This document shows positions 50,566 through 59,472 of a DNA stretch of 64,000 bases, in pieces (positions within the stretch are counted from its first letter, which is position 1; the number at the start of each line of letters is the position of its first letter). A program made the position numbers and the translations under genes. This DNA comes from Halorientalis sp. Its GTDB lineage: Archaea > Halobacteriota > Halobacteria > Halobacteriales > Haloarculaceae. Location of the stretch: contig NZ_JAQCNH010000029.1 of the NCBI RefSeq assembly GCF_028275115.1, positions 1-64,000 of the forward strand. The letters run 5' to 3'. A model generated the notes under the pieces. The model made no database searches. It had not been told where the DNA came from and worked only from the letters and a program-made list of their open reading frames with translations.

Positions 50566-50777
50566 GTCTGCTCGGTCGGATACGGTCGTGGCTACGCGGG
50601 GCCGACGGTTCCGATGACGACAACGCCGAACCGAGTGAGCGACCCGCCGACGGGGACGGTAAGCGGAGACTCGATCCAAGCAACGTCACCGAGGTTCGCA
50701 GTTCCGAGACGGGCGGCGTCGACCCCGTGGAAAAGCTTCGGAACGTCGACGCGGACGACGAGGACGACAGTTCGTGA
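50562..50777 (+). CDS. Small acidic protein (71 aa) at the end of the actin cluster
   Basis: MSLLGRIRSWLRGADGSDDDNAEPSERPADGDGKRRL... has a short amphipathic basic helix at the N-terminus (LLGRIRSWLRG), which could touch a membrane, followed by a disordered acidic body. Its ATG overlaps the stop of the RHH-like gene (ATGA, 50562-50565), so the two are coupled. The overlap is the main support that it is real. Confidence 0.68.
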   Translation: MSLLGRIRSWLRGADGSDDDNAEPSERPADGDGKRRLDPSNVTEVRSSETGGVDPVEKLRNVDADDEDDSS

Positions 50778-50839
50778 CGATACAGTCGTTTCTACTGCCG
50801 AACAAACATTTAGTACGGCAGCATCTGTAGTAGCCTGTA

Positions 50840-51739
50840 ATGACCGAACGGTCCCCGCGGAAAAACGTCTTGTTCAAGTGGTACAGACAGTATATCGGGG
50901 AGCCGACCACGGATACGGAAGTGTATCTCGGGTTCGGCCTCTTTTTTGGAGGCTGTGCCTTCGCCGGCCTGGGTCTCCTCCTGTTTCTCGCGGGGACGGC
51001 GGTTTACGGGCTTCGGGACGGCGGCTACTTCGCGCTGGCCCAGCCGGGTTACTTCCTCGCGATGTTGTCCGTTCCCGCGGTAGCACTGTCGATTGTGGTC
51101 CTGCTACCGACCAATCGAACCCCCACCGTCGCAGGGTACGGCGGGGCCGTGTTGACGGTCGTCGCTGCCACTGCGTTCCTCCTCGCGTACCCGGACCAGT
51201 GGTTCGAGTTCGGGACACGGAACACGCTCGCAGTCGTCGGACTGTATGCGATCGGGATTACCATCCTCATCGCCGTGGCGGGCAGCGCCCTCGTCGCGCA
51301 CCGGGTCGAACAGGCACAGAATTCGGTCACGAAATTGGAGGACAGTGGAGGCGACGCGAACGAGACCGTGACGACCGAACAGGTCGAGTCGGACATCGAC
51401 GACGCGATGTCCGAGGTCGATCTCAACTGGGGCGGGGTCGAGCGGGAAGACCATCGCCGACTGGAGTTCACCCCGGAAGAGGACGGGGTCACCAGCGAGA
51501 GCGTGGACATCGATGCAGAACGGACTGTCAGTCCGGGCGGGGTCGATTCGGAGGTGGAAGGGCTCAAACAGCTCAAAGGCGAGAACAACAACGTCGACAC
51601 CTCGACGACCAGCGTCGACGACCAGACGGCTGCGCTGAACGAACTCAAGCGGGAGAAACAAGCAGGCGGCGATGTCCCGACAGAACGGGATGAGAAGGGT
51701 TTGTTCACGCGTCTCGTCGACTGGCTCCGTGGGTCCTGA
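50840..51739 (+). CDS. Four-helix membrane protein with long cytoplasmic tail (DUF7139-like)
   Basis: A 299-aa protein. After a basic start (SPRKNVLFKWYRQYIG) come four helices at about 28-55, 72-92, 98-118 and 126-150. The tail of about 145 residues contains a coiled-coil-like segment (HRVEQAQNSVTKLEDSG) and a Lys/Glu-rich helix LNELKREKQAGG, ending LFTRLVDWLRGS. That end resembles the amphipathic end of the preceding 71-aa protein. A TATA-like CATTTAGTA (50806-50814) suggests its own promoter. The function is unknown; the position hints at a membrane partner of the actin cluster. Confidence 0.75.
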   Translation: MTERSPRKNVLFKWYRQYIGEPTTDTEVYLGFGLFFGGCAFAGLGLLLFLAGTAVYGLRDGGYFALAQPGYFLAMLSVPAVALSIVVLLPTNRTPTVAGYGGAVLTVVAATAFLLAYPDQWFEFGTRNTLAVVGLYAIGITILIAVAGSALVAHRVEQAQNSVTKLEDSGGDANETVTTEQVESDIDDAMSEVDLNWGGVEREDHRRLEFTPEEDGVTSESVDIDAERTVSPGGVDSEVEGLKQLKGENNNVDTSTTSVDDQTAALNELKREKQAGGDVPTERDEKGLFTRLVDWLRGS

Positions 51740-52037
51740 TGGAGACCGGGTTCGTCTCGAGCCGGTTCCGCTGACCGTTCGGCAGGCCCACCGCACCGTC
51801 ACGAGGGGGCGTGAGTGGGCCGCCGACGTGTCCTCTCGCGACCGTCGCTCGCCGGAATAACACGGGTTGGCGGACCGTCTCTCGAACTCGAACCACTGCG
51901 TTCGCGCTACCCGTGACAGTGTATCACTCAGCTTTTAGAGGGAGTGAGCCAGGCGACTACGTTCCCGTACGAGCCGGTGACCCTGCCATCGGTGGACAGA
52001 CACAGAGTGCGCGGACCGGCCGCGTCGTCGTTCGTGG
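51740..52037. other. 298-bp convergent intergenic region, nothing recognised
   Basis: The stop of the membrane protein and the stop of citramalate synthase face each other here. The 76-aa plus ORF at 51811 lacks a coding-like composition. No repeat, RNA or terminator stands out. Confidence 0.4.
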
Positions 52038-53582
52038 TTAGTCGTCGGCGAGCACCTGCTCGGGTTCGTTCTCGAGCAGGCGGTCGATAGCCTCGACCAT
52101 CGCTTCTACCGACGCACGGGTGATGTCGGCGTCGGAGACGGCGACGGTGACGGCGGTGTCGCCGCGGGACATCTCGACTTCCACTGTCACGACGGCGTCG
52201 GTGCCGCCGGTGATGGCGTCGACGTGGTAGGAATCGAGAGAGGCGTCGGCGGCGTGGCCGAGCGCCTGCTGGACGGCGGAGACGGCGGCGTCGACGGGGC
52301 CGTCACCGTAGCCCGACGCGACGCGTTCCTCGCCGTCGACTTCGACTCGAACGCTCGCGGTCGGGGTACCCGAACCACTCGCGGCAGTCATCTCTAGAAG
52401 CTTCACGCGACGGTCCCGGTCCTGACCGACGACTTCTTCGGCGATCGTGAGCAGGTCGGCGTCGGTGACGCGCTTGCCGCGGTCGCCGATGGCCTTGACG
52501 CGTTCGACGACCGCCTCGATCTCCTCGTCATCGGCGTCGATACCGTGTTCTTCGAGGGCGGCTTCGACGCCGGCGTGACCGGCGTGTTTCCCGAGGACGA
52601 GCCGACGCTCCCGACCCACCTTCTCCGGCGGATAGGGCTCGTACATGGCGTCGTCTTTCAGCGTTCCGTCGGTGTGAATACCCGACTCGTGGGTGAAGGC
52701 GTTCTCGCCGACGACGGCTTTGTTCGGGGCCAACGGCACGCCGGTCGAGCGGGAGATTAGTTGTGCGAGGGTGTGCACCTCGGTGAGGTCCATCGGCTGG
52801 ACGTCGTAGCCGTGGTCCAGCGCGATGGCGACCTCTTCGAGCGCGACGTTGCCGGCACGCTCGCCGATACCGTTGATCGTCCCGTGGACGAGGTCGGCAC
52901 CTGCGGCGACGGACACCATCGCGTTCGTCACGGCAAGGCCGAGGTCGTCGTGAGTGTGGGTGCTCGTCGGGCCGAGTTCGGTCATCGGTCCGATCCGTTC
53001 GAGCGTGTCGTCGGGCGTGGCGTGGCCCACCGTGTCGGCGTAGCAGATCCGGTCGGCACCGGCGTCCATCGACGCCGTCATCAGTTCTTCGAGGTACTCG
53101 ACGCGCGCCCGGGAACCGTCCTCCGCGATGACCTCGACCCAGAGGTCGTGGTCTTTGGCGTAGGACACCAGCTCACGAGTGTTCCGAACGTTCTCCTCGT
53201 GAGTCGTCCCCACCTTCTTCTCGATGTGCTTGTCGCTTCCCGGGACCACGATAGTGACGCCGTCGACGTTACAGTCGAGTGCGAGGTCGACGTCGTTTCT
53301 GATCCCACGGCAGAAGCTCGTGATTGTCGCGTCCAGGTCGAGGCCGGTCACGCGCTTGATCGTCTCGCGCTCGCCCGGCCCGGTGCAGGCACTGCCGGCC
53401 TCGATGAAGTCGATCGCTGCTCGGTCCAGCCCGCGGGCGATGCGCGCTTTTTCATCGGGCGTCAGCGACACGCCCGGCGCCTGCTCGCCGTCGCGAAGCG
53501 TTGTATCGAGAAACTGTACGTCTCCGACGTTGCTCGGGTCCCGAAGCTGTGGGTGGCTCCCGAAGAAGCTACGTTGTGTCAC
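52038..53582 (-). CDS. cimA: (R)-citramalate synthase / 2-isopropylmalate synthase family (LeuA-like)
   Basis: From GTG 53582 (VTQRSFFGSHPQLRDP, 514 aa); TTG at 53612 is the track start. The catalytic TIM barrel holds VQFLDTTLRDGEQAPGVSL, ADRICYADTVGHATPDD and STHTHDDLGLAVTNAMVS with the metal His residues, then GERAGNVALEEV. The last 120 residues are a LeuA-type allosteric domain (KLLEMTAASGSGTPTASVRVEV). It condenses pyruvate (or 2-oxoisovalerate) with acetyl-CoA, toward isoleucine or leucine. CimA is preferred from general likeness; LeuA cannot be excluded. No ilv/leu neighbours are present. Confidence 0.88.
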   Translation of the reverse strand: MTQRSFFGSHPQLRDPSNVGDVQFLDTTLRDGEQAPGVSLTPDEKARIARGLDRAAIDFIEAGSACTGPGERETIKRVTGLDLDATITSFCRGIRNDVDLALDCNVDGVTIVVPGSDKHIEKKVGTTHEENVRNTRELVSYAKDHDLWVEVIAEDGSRARVEYLEELMTASMDAGADRICYADTVGHATPDDTLERIGPMTELGPTSTHTHDDLGLAVTNAMVSVAAGADLVHGTINGIGERAGNVALEEVAIALDHGYDVQPMDLTEVHTLAQLISRSTGVPLAPNKAVVGENAFTHESGIHTDGTLKDDAMYEPYPPEKVGRERRLVLGKHAGHAGVEAALEEHGIDADDEEIEAVVERVKAIGDRGKRVTDADLLTIAEEVVGQDRDRRVKLLEMTAASGSGTPTASVRVEVDGEERVASGYGDGPVDAAVSAVQQALGHAADASLDSYHVDAITGGTDAVVTVEVEMSRGDTAVTVAVSDADITRASVEAMVEAIDRLLENEPEQVLADD

Positions 53583-53598
53583 CGTTTGTCCACTTCCA

Positions 53599-53676
53599 TC
53601 AGGCAGAACCAAGAATTTCGCGCCCAGCCGCCTTGCGGCGACTTCCTCTATCCCCCGTCGGTGTCTGGTCCGACAT
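53599..53676 (-). CDS. Possible leader ORF (25 aa) before citramalate synthase
   Basis: ATG at 53676 opens MSDQTPTGDRGSRRKAAGREILGSA, stopping 16 nt before the GTG of the synthase, in another frame. A TATA-like GATTAAAG (53707-53714) lies about 31-38 nt upstream, so this ATG would be at the very 5' end of the mRNA. It may be a regulatory upstream ORF, or the true N-terminus of the enzyme separated by a frameshift. Confidence 0.35.
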   Translation of the reverse strand: MSDQTPTGDRGSRRKAAGREILGSA

Positions 53677-53745
53677 TGTACACCAGTGTAGGCCCGTGCT
53701 CGCGCTTTAATCTATTGGATTCGACACAGCGGCCGACCGCGCGAC

Positions 53746-54201
53746 TCACTCGGTCGCGCCGGCGGCCGGTTCGTCTTCGGCCGACTGCTCGTCGTCGGTC
53801 GGTTCCCCGTCGTCGGGCGACGCCTCGCGCTCAACGACCACGCGGTCACCGACCGCGACGCCCTCGGCGCTACCGGCGGCGAGTTCGACGATGGTGTCGG
53901 CTTTGGCGACACCGATGCCTGTCCAGGGCGAGAGCGTCGCCACCTTGACCACTTCGTCGCCGCGGAGCCAGAGGACGTCGAGCGGCATCCGGACGAACAG
54001 CATGTGGATTACACGCCGGGGCACCGTGTCGCGAAGGCGGTAGAAGAAGCCGGGGTCACCGAACTCGAAAACTAGTGCGTAGTCGTCGGACACCGTGGAC
54101 TGCCCCATCAACCCGATGGTCTGTGAGACGAACGAATCGGCGAGGTCGACGGTCGTCGCAAGCGCTCGCCGCTCACCCGCCGTCTCGTGCACGACACGCA
54201 T
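53746..54201 (-). CDS. DUF192 family protein
   Basis: Start MRVVHETAGERRALATTVDLADSF (151 aa), 43 codons inside the track ORF. DUF192 blocks: FVSQTIGLMGQSTVSDDYALVFEF, RRVIHMLFVRMPLDVLWLRGDEVV and VELAAGSAEGVAVGDRV. The tail is acidic. The small beta-barrel family has no settled function. No signal peptide is seen, unlike in some bacterial relatives. Confidence 0.88.
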   Translation of the reverse strand: MRVVHETAGERRALATTVDLADSFVSQTIGLMGQSTVSDDYALVFEFGDPGFFYRLRDTVPRRVIHMLFVRMPLDVLWLRGDEVVKVATLSPWTGIGVAKADTIVELAAGSAEGVAVGDRVVVEREASPDDGEPTDDEQSAEDEPAAGATE

Positions 54202-54322
54202 ATCCACCGCTCGCCCGGTGCCGACAAAACGTTTTGGTGCGCACGACGACCGAGTGCCCGACCGGAGATCGTCACGCACCCGTCTGCGGGGGTCGACACA
54301 CGGCCGCCGCTCGCCAGGGGGT

Positions 54323-54360
54323 GGTTTCAACCACTGAGAACTGGAGGAGGGGGTTCAAAA
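54323..54360 (+). repeat. Upstream motif copy 1 of the histidine kinase pair
   Basis: GGTTTCAACCACTGAGAACTGGAGG, followed by GGTTCAAAA, lies 23-60 nt before the first kinase gene and recurs before the second. The right arm of the inverted repeat is degraded in this copy. Confidence 0.5.
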
Positions 54361-54382
54361 TGCGGCGACCAGTACGATTGGT

Positions 54383-56134
54383 ATGGCCAGTAGTCTCTCG
54401 GCCGTGGCGCTGGCGTACTACGCGCTGCCATCGGTGGCGGTCCTGCTCCACGCCGGGGTCGGCTACTGGATCTACCGGGACCACTGGGGCCGCCGGGGTG
54501 CAAAGTGGTTCGTGGTCACGCTCGCGACCGGTGGGCTCTCGACGTTTTTTTTCTGGCTCTACCTGTTCGTCCCACCGACCGCGTTCAAGCGTGCGATGTT
54601 CTTTCCCATCGCGTTGTTCGCGTTCTGTTCGTATCTCGCCTTTCCGATATTTGCCGGTCAGTACACGGAGACGGATTTCCATCGCCACTGGCTCGTCCGC
54701 GTGACGATGGTAGCAGTTCTCGGCGGGTTCGTCGCCCTGTCGCTGACGAGGCCGGCCGGCCTCTACACCGCGAACGTCCGACTGATACGGGAGCCGGTTA
54801 CGTACTACGCGTACGAGGTCGGGGCGGGACTGCGCGTCATCTATCTCCTGACGTACGCACTCGGTGGCTACACTGTCTACCGGCTGTTCGTCTACCTGCT
54901 CTCGACCTCGGCGCGCGCCACCAGACAACTCGCACTGCTCATCGCCGCAGTCCTCTCGGTCATCGTCGTCATCGCCGCGAGCCAGGCGGGACTGTTCCCC
55001 GCCGAAGAACTCAATCACGCCGCGTACGCGACGCTCCTGTTCAATATGTTCGCGACGCTGGCGTTGTTCCGCTTCGACCTACTGAACGTCCAGCCAGTCG
55101 CGCGCAACGCCGTCGTCGAGAACCTCCGGGACCCCGTTGTCGTCCTTGACGAGGACAGACGGGTGGTGGACTACAACGAGGCCAGCATCCGGCTCTGGGC
55201 CGATCTCGACGGCCACGTCGGTGACCCGCTCGGGGTCGCCTGCCCGGACCTGTCCGAGGCGGTCTCGTTCCCCGAGGCCGGCGAGGAGACGTCGGGACGG
55301 TTCACTCGCCAGTTCGCGGAAGCGGAACGGCACTACTCCGTCAACGTCTCGCAGGTCAGCCGTGGCCGCGACGACCGGCACTGGTACTCCGTCCTGCTCC
55401 GGGACGTGACCGCACTCGAACGCTCCCGCTGGCAACTCGAACGACAGAACGAACGCCTCGACCAGGTCGCCTCGACCGTCTCCCACGACCTCCGCAACCA
55501 CATCAACGTCGCCGACGGCTACACCGAAATCCTCGACGACATGATCGCCCCGGACGGCCTCGACGCCGAAGAAGCCGATACCGCCGACCAACATCTCGAC
55601 CAGATCCGGACCAGCCACGACCGGATGGAGGCGATCATCGCGGACGTGCTCACCATCGCCCGCGAGGGCAAAACCGTCGAAGAAACCCGCTCCGTCTCGC
55701 TGGCCACCGCGGCCCGCGACGCCTGGGCCAACGTCGACACGGGCGACGCCACCCTGACCGTCGACGGCGACTGCCAACTGCAGGCCGACCGCTCGAAGTT
55801 CCTCTCGATCCTCGAGAACCTCTTCCGGAACGCACTCGACCACGGCCCCGCCGACGTGACCGTCGAAGTCGATGTGATCGGTGGCGGCTTCGCCGTCGCA
55901 GACGACGGGCCCGGCATCCCCGACGAACACGCCGACGACATCTTCGAGTACGGGTACACCACGACCGACGAGGGCACCGGACTCGGTCTCTCCATCGTCA
56001 AGACCATGGCCGAGTCCCACGGCTGGACCGTCGAGTACGACACCGACACCCAGCAGGGCGCCCGGTTCGTCTTCGGGAACGTGGACGTCGACCACGACGC
56101 CGGCCGGCCGGAAGTCGGTCCCGGCCAGTCCTGA
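54383..56134 (+). CDS. 7TM histidine kinase with PAS domain (tandem copy 1)
   Basis: A 583-aa protein. Residues 1-225 hold seven hydrophobic helices of the histidine-kinase N-terminal 7TM sensor type. A PAS-like domain follows (VENLRDPVVVLDEDRRVVDYNEA to SVLLRDVTALERSRW). The HisKA region has the phospho-acceptor His in STVSHDLRNHIN (about 370), and the HATPase has N-box FRNALDHGPADV, G1 VADDGPGIPDEH and G2 GTGLGLSIV. It senses an unknown signal at the membrane. A near-duplicate follows directly. Confidence 0.93.
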   Translation: MASSLSAVALAYYALPSVAVLLHAGVGYWIYRDHWGRRGAKWFVVTLATGGLSTFFFWLYLFVPPTAFKRAMFFPIALFAFCSYLAFPIFAGQYTETDFHRHWLVRVTMVAVLGGFVALSLTRPAGLYTANVRLIREPVTYYAYEVGAGLRVIYLLTYALGGYTVYRLFVYLLSTSARATRQLALLIAAVLSVIVVIAASQAGLFPAEELNHAAYATLLFNMFATLALFRFDLLNVQPVARNAVVENLRDPVVVLDEDRRVVDYNEASIRLWADLDGHVGDPLGVACPDLSEAVSFPEAGEETSGRFTRQFAEAERHYSVNVSQVSRGRDDRHWYSVLLRDVTALERSRWQLERQNERLDQVASTVSHDLRNHINVADGYTEILDDMIAPDGLDAEEADTADQHLDQIRTSHDRMEAIIADVLTIAREGKTVEETRSVSLATAARDAWANVDTGDATLTVDGDCQLQADRSKFLSILENLFRNALDHGPADVTVEVDVIGGGFAVADDGPGIPDEHADDIFEYGYTTTDEGTGLGLSIVKTMAESHGWTVEYDTDTQQGARFVFGNVDVDHDAGRPEVGPGQS

Positions 56135-56147
56135 GCCGGCAGCGGTG

Positions 56148-56186
56148 GGTTTCAACCTGTGAGAACTGGAGGGGATAGTTGAAACC
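56148..56186 (+). repeat. Upstream motif copy 2 with perfect 9-bp inverted repeat
   Basis: GGTTTCAAC (56148-56156) and GTTGAAACC (56178-56186) flank TGTGAGAACTGGAGG. The whole block matches the motif before the first kinase gene. It lies 22-60 nt before the ATG at 56208 and may be a regulator site. Confidence 0.55.
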
Positions 56187-56207
56187 GGCGCCGTCGGTAC
56201 GTCGGGT

Positions 56208-57962
56208 ATGGCCAGTAGCCTCCCAGCCGTCGCGCTGGCGTACCACGTGTTGCCGCCGGTGGCCACGCTGCTCCACGCGGGCCTCGGCTACTGGGTCTAC
56301 CGACGCCACTGGGCGCGGGCCGGGGCAAAATGGTTCGTGATCACGCTGGCTATCGGTGGCGTGGGGACCGGCGTGTTCTCGGTCCAGTTGCTCAGTCCAC
56401 CGGCGATCATGCGGCCACTGGGCTCCCTGACTGGCCTGTTGCAGATCTGTTCGTACGTCTCGTTCGCCGTGTTCGCCGGCCGGTACACCGGGACGAACTT
56501 CCACCGCCACTGGCTGGCGAAGGCGACCGTCACGACGGTCCTCGGTGGCTACGTCCTGCTGGCACTGTTCGAGCCGTCGGGTCTCTGGGTCTCGAATCTC
56601 CGACTCGTCACCGAGCCGATCACCTACTATGCCTACGACGTCGAACCCGGTCTCGGCGTCATCTATCTGCTCGTCTACACCCTCACGTTCTACACCTACT
56701 ACGAGCTGTTCGTCTACCTGCTCTCGACCTCGGCACGGTCGACGAGACAGCTCGCCCTGCTCATCGCCGGGTCGCTCTCGATCTCCCTGATCGTCGCGCT
56801 GAGTCAGGCCGGACTGTTCCCGGCCGCGGAACTCAATCACGCGGCGTACGCGACGATCCCGTTCAATCTGTTCGCGACGCTGGCGCTGTTCCGGTTCGAC
56901 CTGCTGAGCGTCCAACCGGTCGCGCGCAACGCCGTCGTCGAGAACCTCCGGGACCCCGTCGTCGTCCTCGACGACGACGGCCGTATCGTCGACTACAACG
57001 ACGCCAGCACCCGCGTCTGGCCCGATATCGACTGCCATGTCGGTGATCCCTTCGAGACCGCCTGCCCCACACTCGCCGAGACCGTCGATCCAACGGGAGA
57101 CGACGGCGAGACGACCCGGATTACGCTGCCGGCCGACGGTCGCGACCGTCACTTCTCGATCACCGTCTCACGGGTCGCTCGGCGTGGCGGCGACGACGAG
57201 TGGCTGTCGATCCTGCTCCGGGACGTGACCGCGCTCGAACGCTCCCGCTGGCAACTCGAACGACAGAACGAACGCCTCGACCAGGTCGCCTCGACCGTCT
57301 CCCACGACCTCCGCAGTCCGATTCAGGTGGCCGACGGCTACGTCGAGATGCTGGACGACATGGTCGACGCGGACGGTCTCGACGCGGCCGACACCGACGA
57401 GGCCCGGGCGTGCCTGCGGAAGACGAGCGACACGCACGGACGGATGGAAGCGATCATCGAGGACGTGCTCACCATCGCCCGCGAGGGCAAAGCCGTCGAG
57501 GCGACGGAGCAGGTCTCGCTGGCCGCCGCCGCCCGCGACGCCTGGGCCAACGTCGACACGGGCGACGCCACCCTGACCGTCGCAGAGGACCGCACGCTCC
57601 AGGCAGACCGGAGCAAACTCCTGACGATCCTCGAGAACCTCTTCCGGAACGCGCTCGACCACGGCCCCGCCGACGTGACCGTCGAAGTCGGCGCGACCGA
57701 CGGCGGGTTTTACATCGAAGACGACGGGCCCGGCATCCCCGACGAACACGCAGACAGCGTCTTCGAGTACGGGTACACCACGATCGAGAAGGGGACGGGG
57801 CTCGGCCTCTCCATCGTCGAGACAATGGCCGAATCCCACGGCTGGACCGTCGAACTGGAGACGGCGGCCGAGCGGGACGAGTCCACCGGGACGCGGTTCG
57901 TCTTCTCGGACGTGGGCGGTGGGCCGGTTGTCGACGAGCAGGAGCCACACGCCCCGACCTGA
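56208..57962 (+). CDS. 7TM histidine kinase with PAS domain (tandem copy 2)
   Basis: A 584-aa protein with the same layout as its upstream neighbour: 7TM sensor, PAS-like domain, HisKA with STVSHDLRSPIQVADGY, and HATPase with FRNALDHGPADV, EDDGPGIPDEH and GTGLGLSIVE. The sensor half has diverged more than the kinase core, which shares long identical DNA blocks with copy 1. That points to duplication followed by a change of signal specificity. No response regulator follows; a broken transducer gene lies next to it. Confidence 0.93.
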   Translation: MASSLPAVALAYHVLPPVATLLHAGLGYWVYRRHWARAGAKWFVITLAIGGVGTGVFSVQLLSPPAIMRPLGSLTGLLQICSYVSFAVFAGRYTGTNFHRHWLAKATVTTVLGGYVLLALFEPSGLWVSNLRLVTEPITYYAYDVEPGLGVIYLLVYTLTFYTYYELFVYLLSTSARSTRQLALLIAGSLSISLIVALSQAGLFPAAELNHAAYATIPFNLFATLALFRFDLLSVQPVARNAVVENLRDPVVVLDDDGRIVDYNDASTRVWPDIDCHVGDPFETACPTLAETVDPTGDDGETTRITLPADGRDRHFSITVSRVARRGGDDEWLSILLRDVTALERSRWQLERQNERLDQVASTVSHDLRSPIQVADGYVEMLDDMVDADGLDAADTDEARACLRKTSDTHGRMEAIIEDVLTIAREGKAVEATEQVSLAAAARDAWANVDTGDATLTVAEDRTLQADRSKLLTILENLFRNALDHGPADVTVEVGATDGGFYIEDDGPGIPDEHADSVFEYGYTTIEKGTGLGLSIVETMAESHGWTVELETAAERDESTGTRFVFSDVGGGPVVDEQEPHAPT

Positions 57963-57967
57963 GGCGA

Positions 57968-59220
57968 TCAGTCGTCGGCGGGCCGGGACGCGCCGACGGT
58001 GGCCGCGTCGGGCTGGAGGGACGCGTCCGGGAGCTGGAACCGGGCCAGGAGGTCGGTCAGGTCGCTCGCCTCGGCGGCGGTCTCCTCGCTGATCGAGGCC
58101 ACCTCGTCGACCATCTCGACGACGTCCTGCGTGGTCCCGGCCTGGTCGTCGGTCACCGTCGAAATCTCCGCGACGCTCGTGTGTAACTCGCCGACGACCG
58201 CGACGATGTCCTCGAAGTTCGACGGCGTTCCCTCGACAGTCGCGATACTTCGGTCACCTGTTCGTTCGTTTCCGGGGCGATGTCGTCGGCGCCACGCTGG
58301 ACCTCGGCGATGAGGGCGGACATCTCGTCGGCGAGGGCCTTCACCTCGTCCGCGACGACGGCGAACCCCTCGCTGTCCCGGCCGGCGCGTGCGGCCTCGA
58401 TGGAGGTGTTCAGCGCGAGCAGGTTCGTCTCCTCGGCGATGGCGGCGGCCTCACGCCCGGAGCGTCCGCGCCGGGCGGCCGCCTCGGCGGTATCTGCGAC
58501 CTCGTTGGCCGAGGCCGCGATCTGCTGGACCGTCGCCGAGAGCGTGTTCATTTCGGTGGCGATCTCGTCGCTGGCGTGGTCGGTTTCGGTCACCGAGGAC
58601 TGGAGGTCGTCGCTCGTGTCCGCGCCCCCAGTGGCGAACGTGGCCACATCACCGATAGTAGCGGCCAGCGTCCCCGGGAGGTCGTTGTAGTTGTCGACGA
58701 CGGCCGAATGGCTGTCGTCGGCGGCGTCTATGCCGACGGTGACGGTTAGGTCGCCCTCGCGGGCCCGTTCGGTCGCCTCGGTGAAGACAGCGGCCACCTC
58801 CTCCAAGTTGGCCGAGCGGACCCGGGGTTCGGCAGTTGTCTCCTCTAGCTCCGCCGTGTAGCCCTCGAGTTCCTCGGCCGTGGTCGGCAGCGACGCGCCG
58901 AACTCACCGGGGACGTCCTCGTCCAGGGAGGGCGCGTCGAACTCCTGTCGGGCCAGCGCGTCGGCCCGCCGGGAGGCCGTGGTCAGGTACTCGCTCATGT
59001 CGGCAGCAACGTTAGTGAGCGAGCCGACCTCGTCGGGCTGGTCGGTCCGGGCGGCGGTCACGTCGAGGTCACCGGCCGCGACCGTCCGTTCGAGGTCCCT
59101 GATCGGCGTAACCAGGTCCTCGCGCGTGATCAAGAGTGGGCTCGGGAACGCAACGACGACCGCGGCGACGACTTCCGCTGGACAGAGCCTGTCACACCGA
59201 ACCGGTCCATCGACCCCCAC
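57968..59220 (-). pseudogene. Decayed haloarchaeal transducer (methyl-accepting chemotaxis protein)
   Basis: The minus frame from 59220 encodes a HAMP domain ([18 protein letters not shown]...[17 protein letters not shown]), a second helical unit, then the signalling hairpin [40 protein letters not shown]. About 25 residues are missing before AIAEETN. The frame is lost near 58235 (...[15 protein letters not shown]) and resumes in another frame ([27 protein letters not shown]...), ending at 57968. The first membrane helix and outer domain are absent, and the 250 bp upstream (to 59472) hold no recognisable gene. Confidence 0.82.
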
Positions 59221-59472
59221 AGCAGGGCGCGATGCCTGTCGAAAACTTGGTCCGTATGTCTCGAACCTCAGCCTGGATACGGTTCACCGGTCCCTCAATT
59301 CCCGGGCTGTGAAATTTTGCCTCTTCGTGTCGTACTCAGCGTACTTCGAGCGTCCTGACGCCGCATTTTCGTATTCAGAGATGATTTCGGTGTGTCACAC
59401 GCTCGCCGGTCCGCGATCCAGACCGGTGTGACGGTCGGACGATTGAAGCCAGCGTGGGCCCAGAAAGGTAGT

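Noticed and set aside
51811-52041. 76-aa ORF in the gap before citramalate synthase
   Set aside because: No coding-like third-position bias, no promoter, and it runs through the stop of the convergent gene.
52761-53948. 395-aa plus ORF opposite citramalate synthase
   Set aside because: Shadow; the minus frame has the LeuA/CimA catalytic motifs.
55079-57152. 395- and 384-aa minus ORFs in the kinase genes
   Set aside because: Antisense shadows that recur because the two kinase genes are duplicates.
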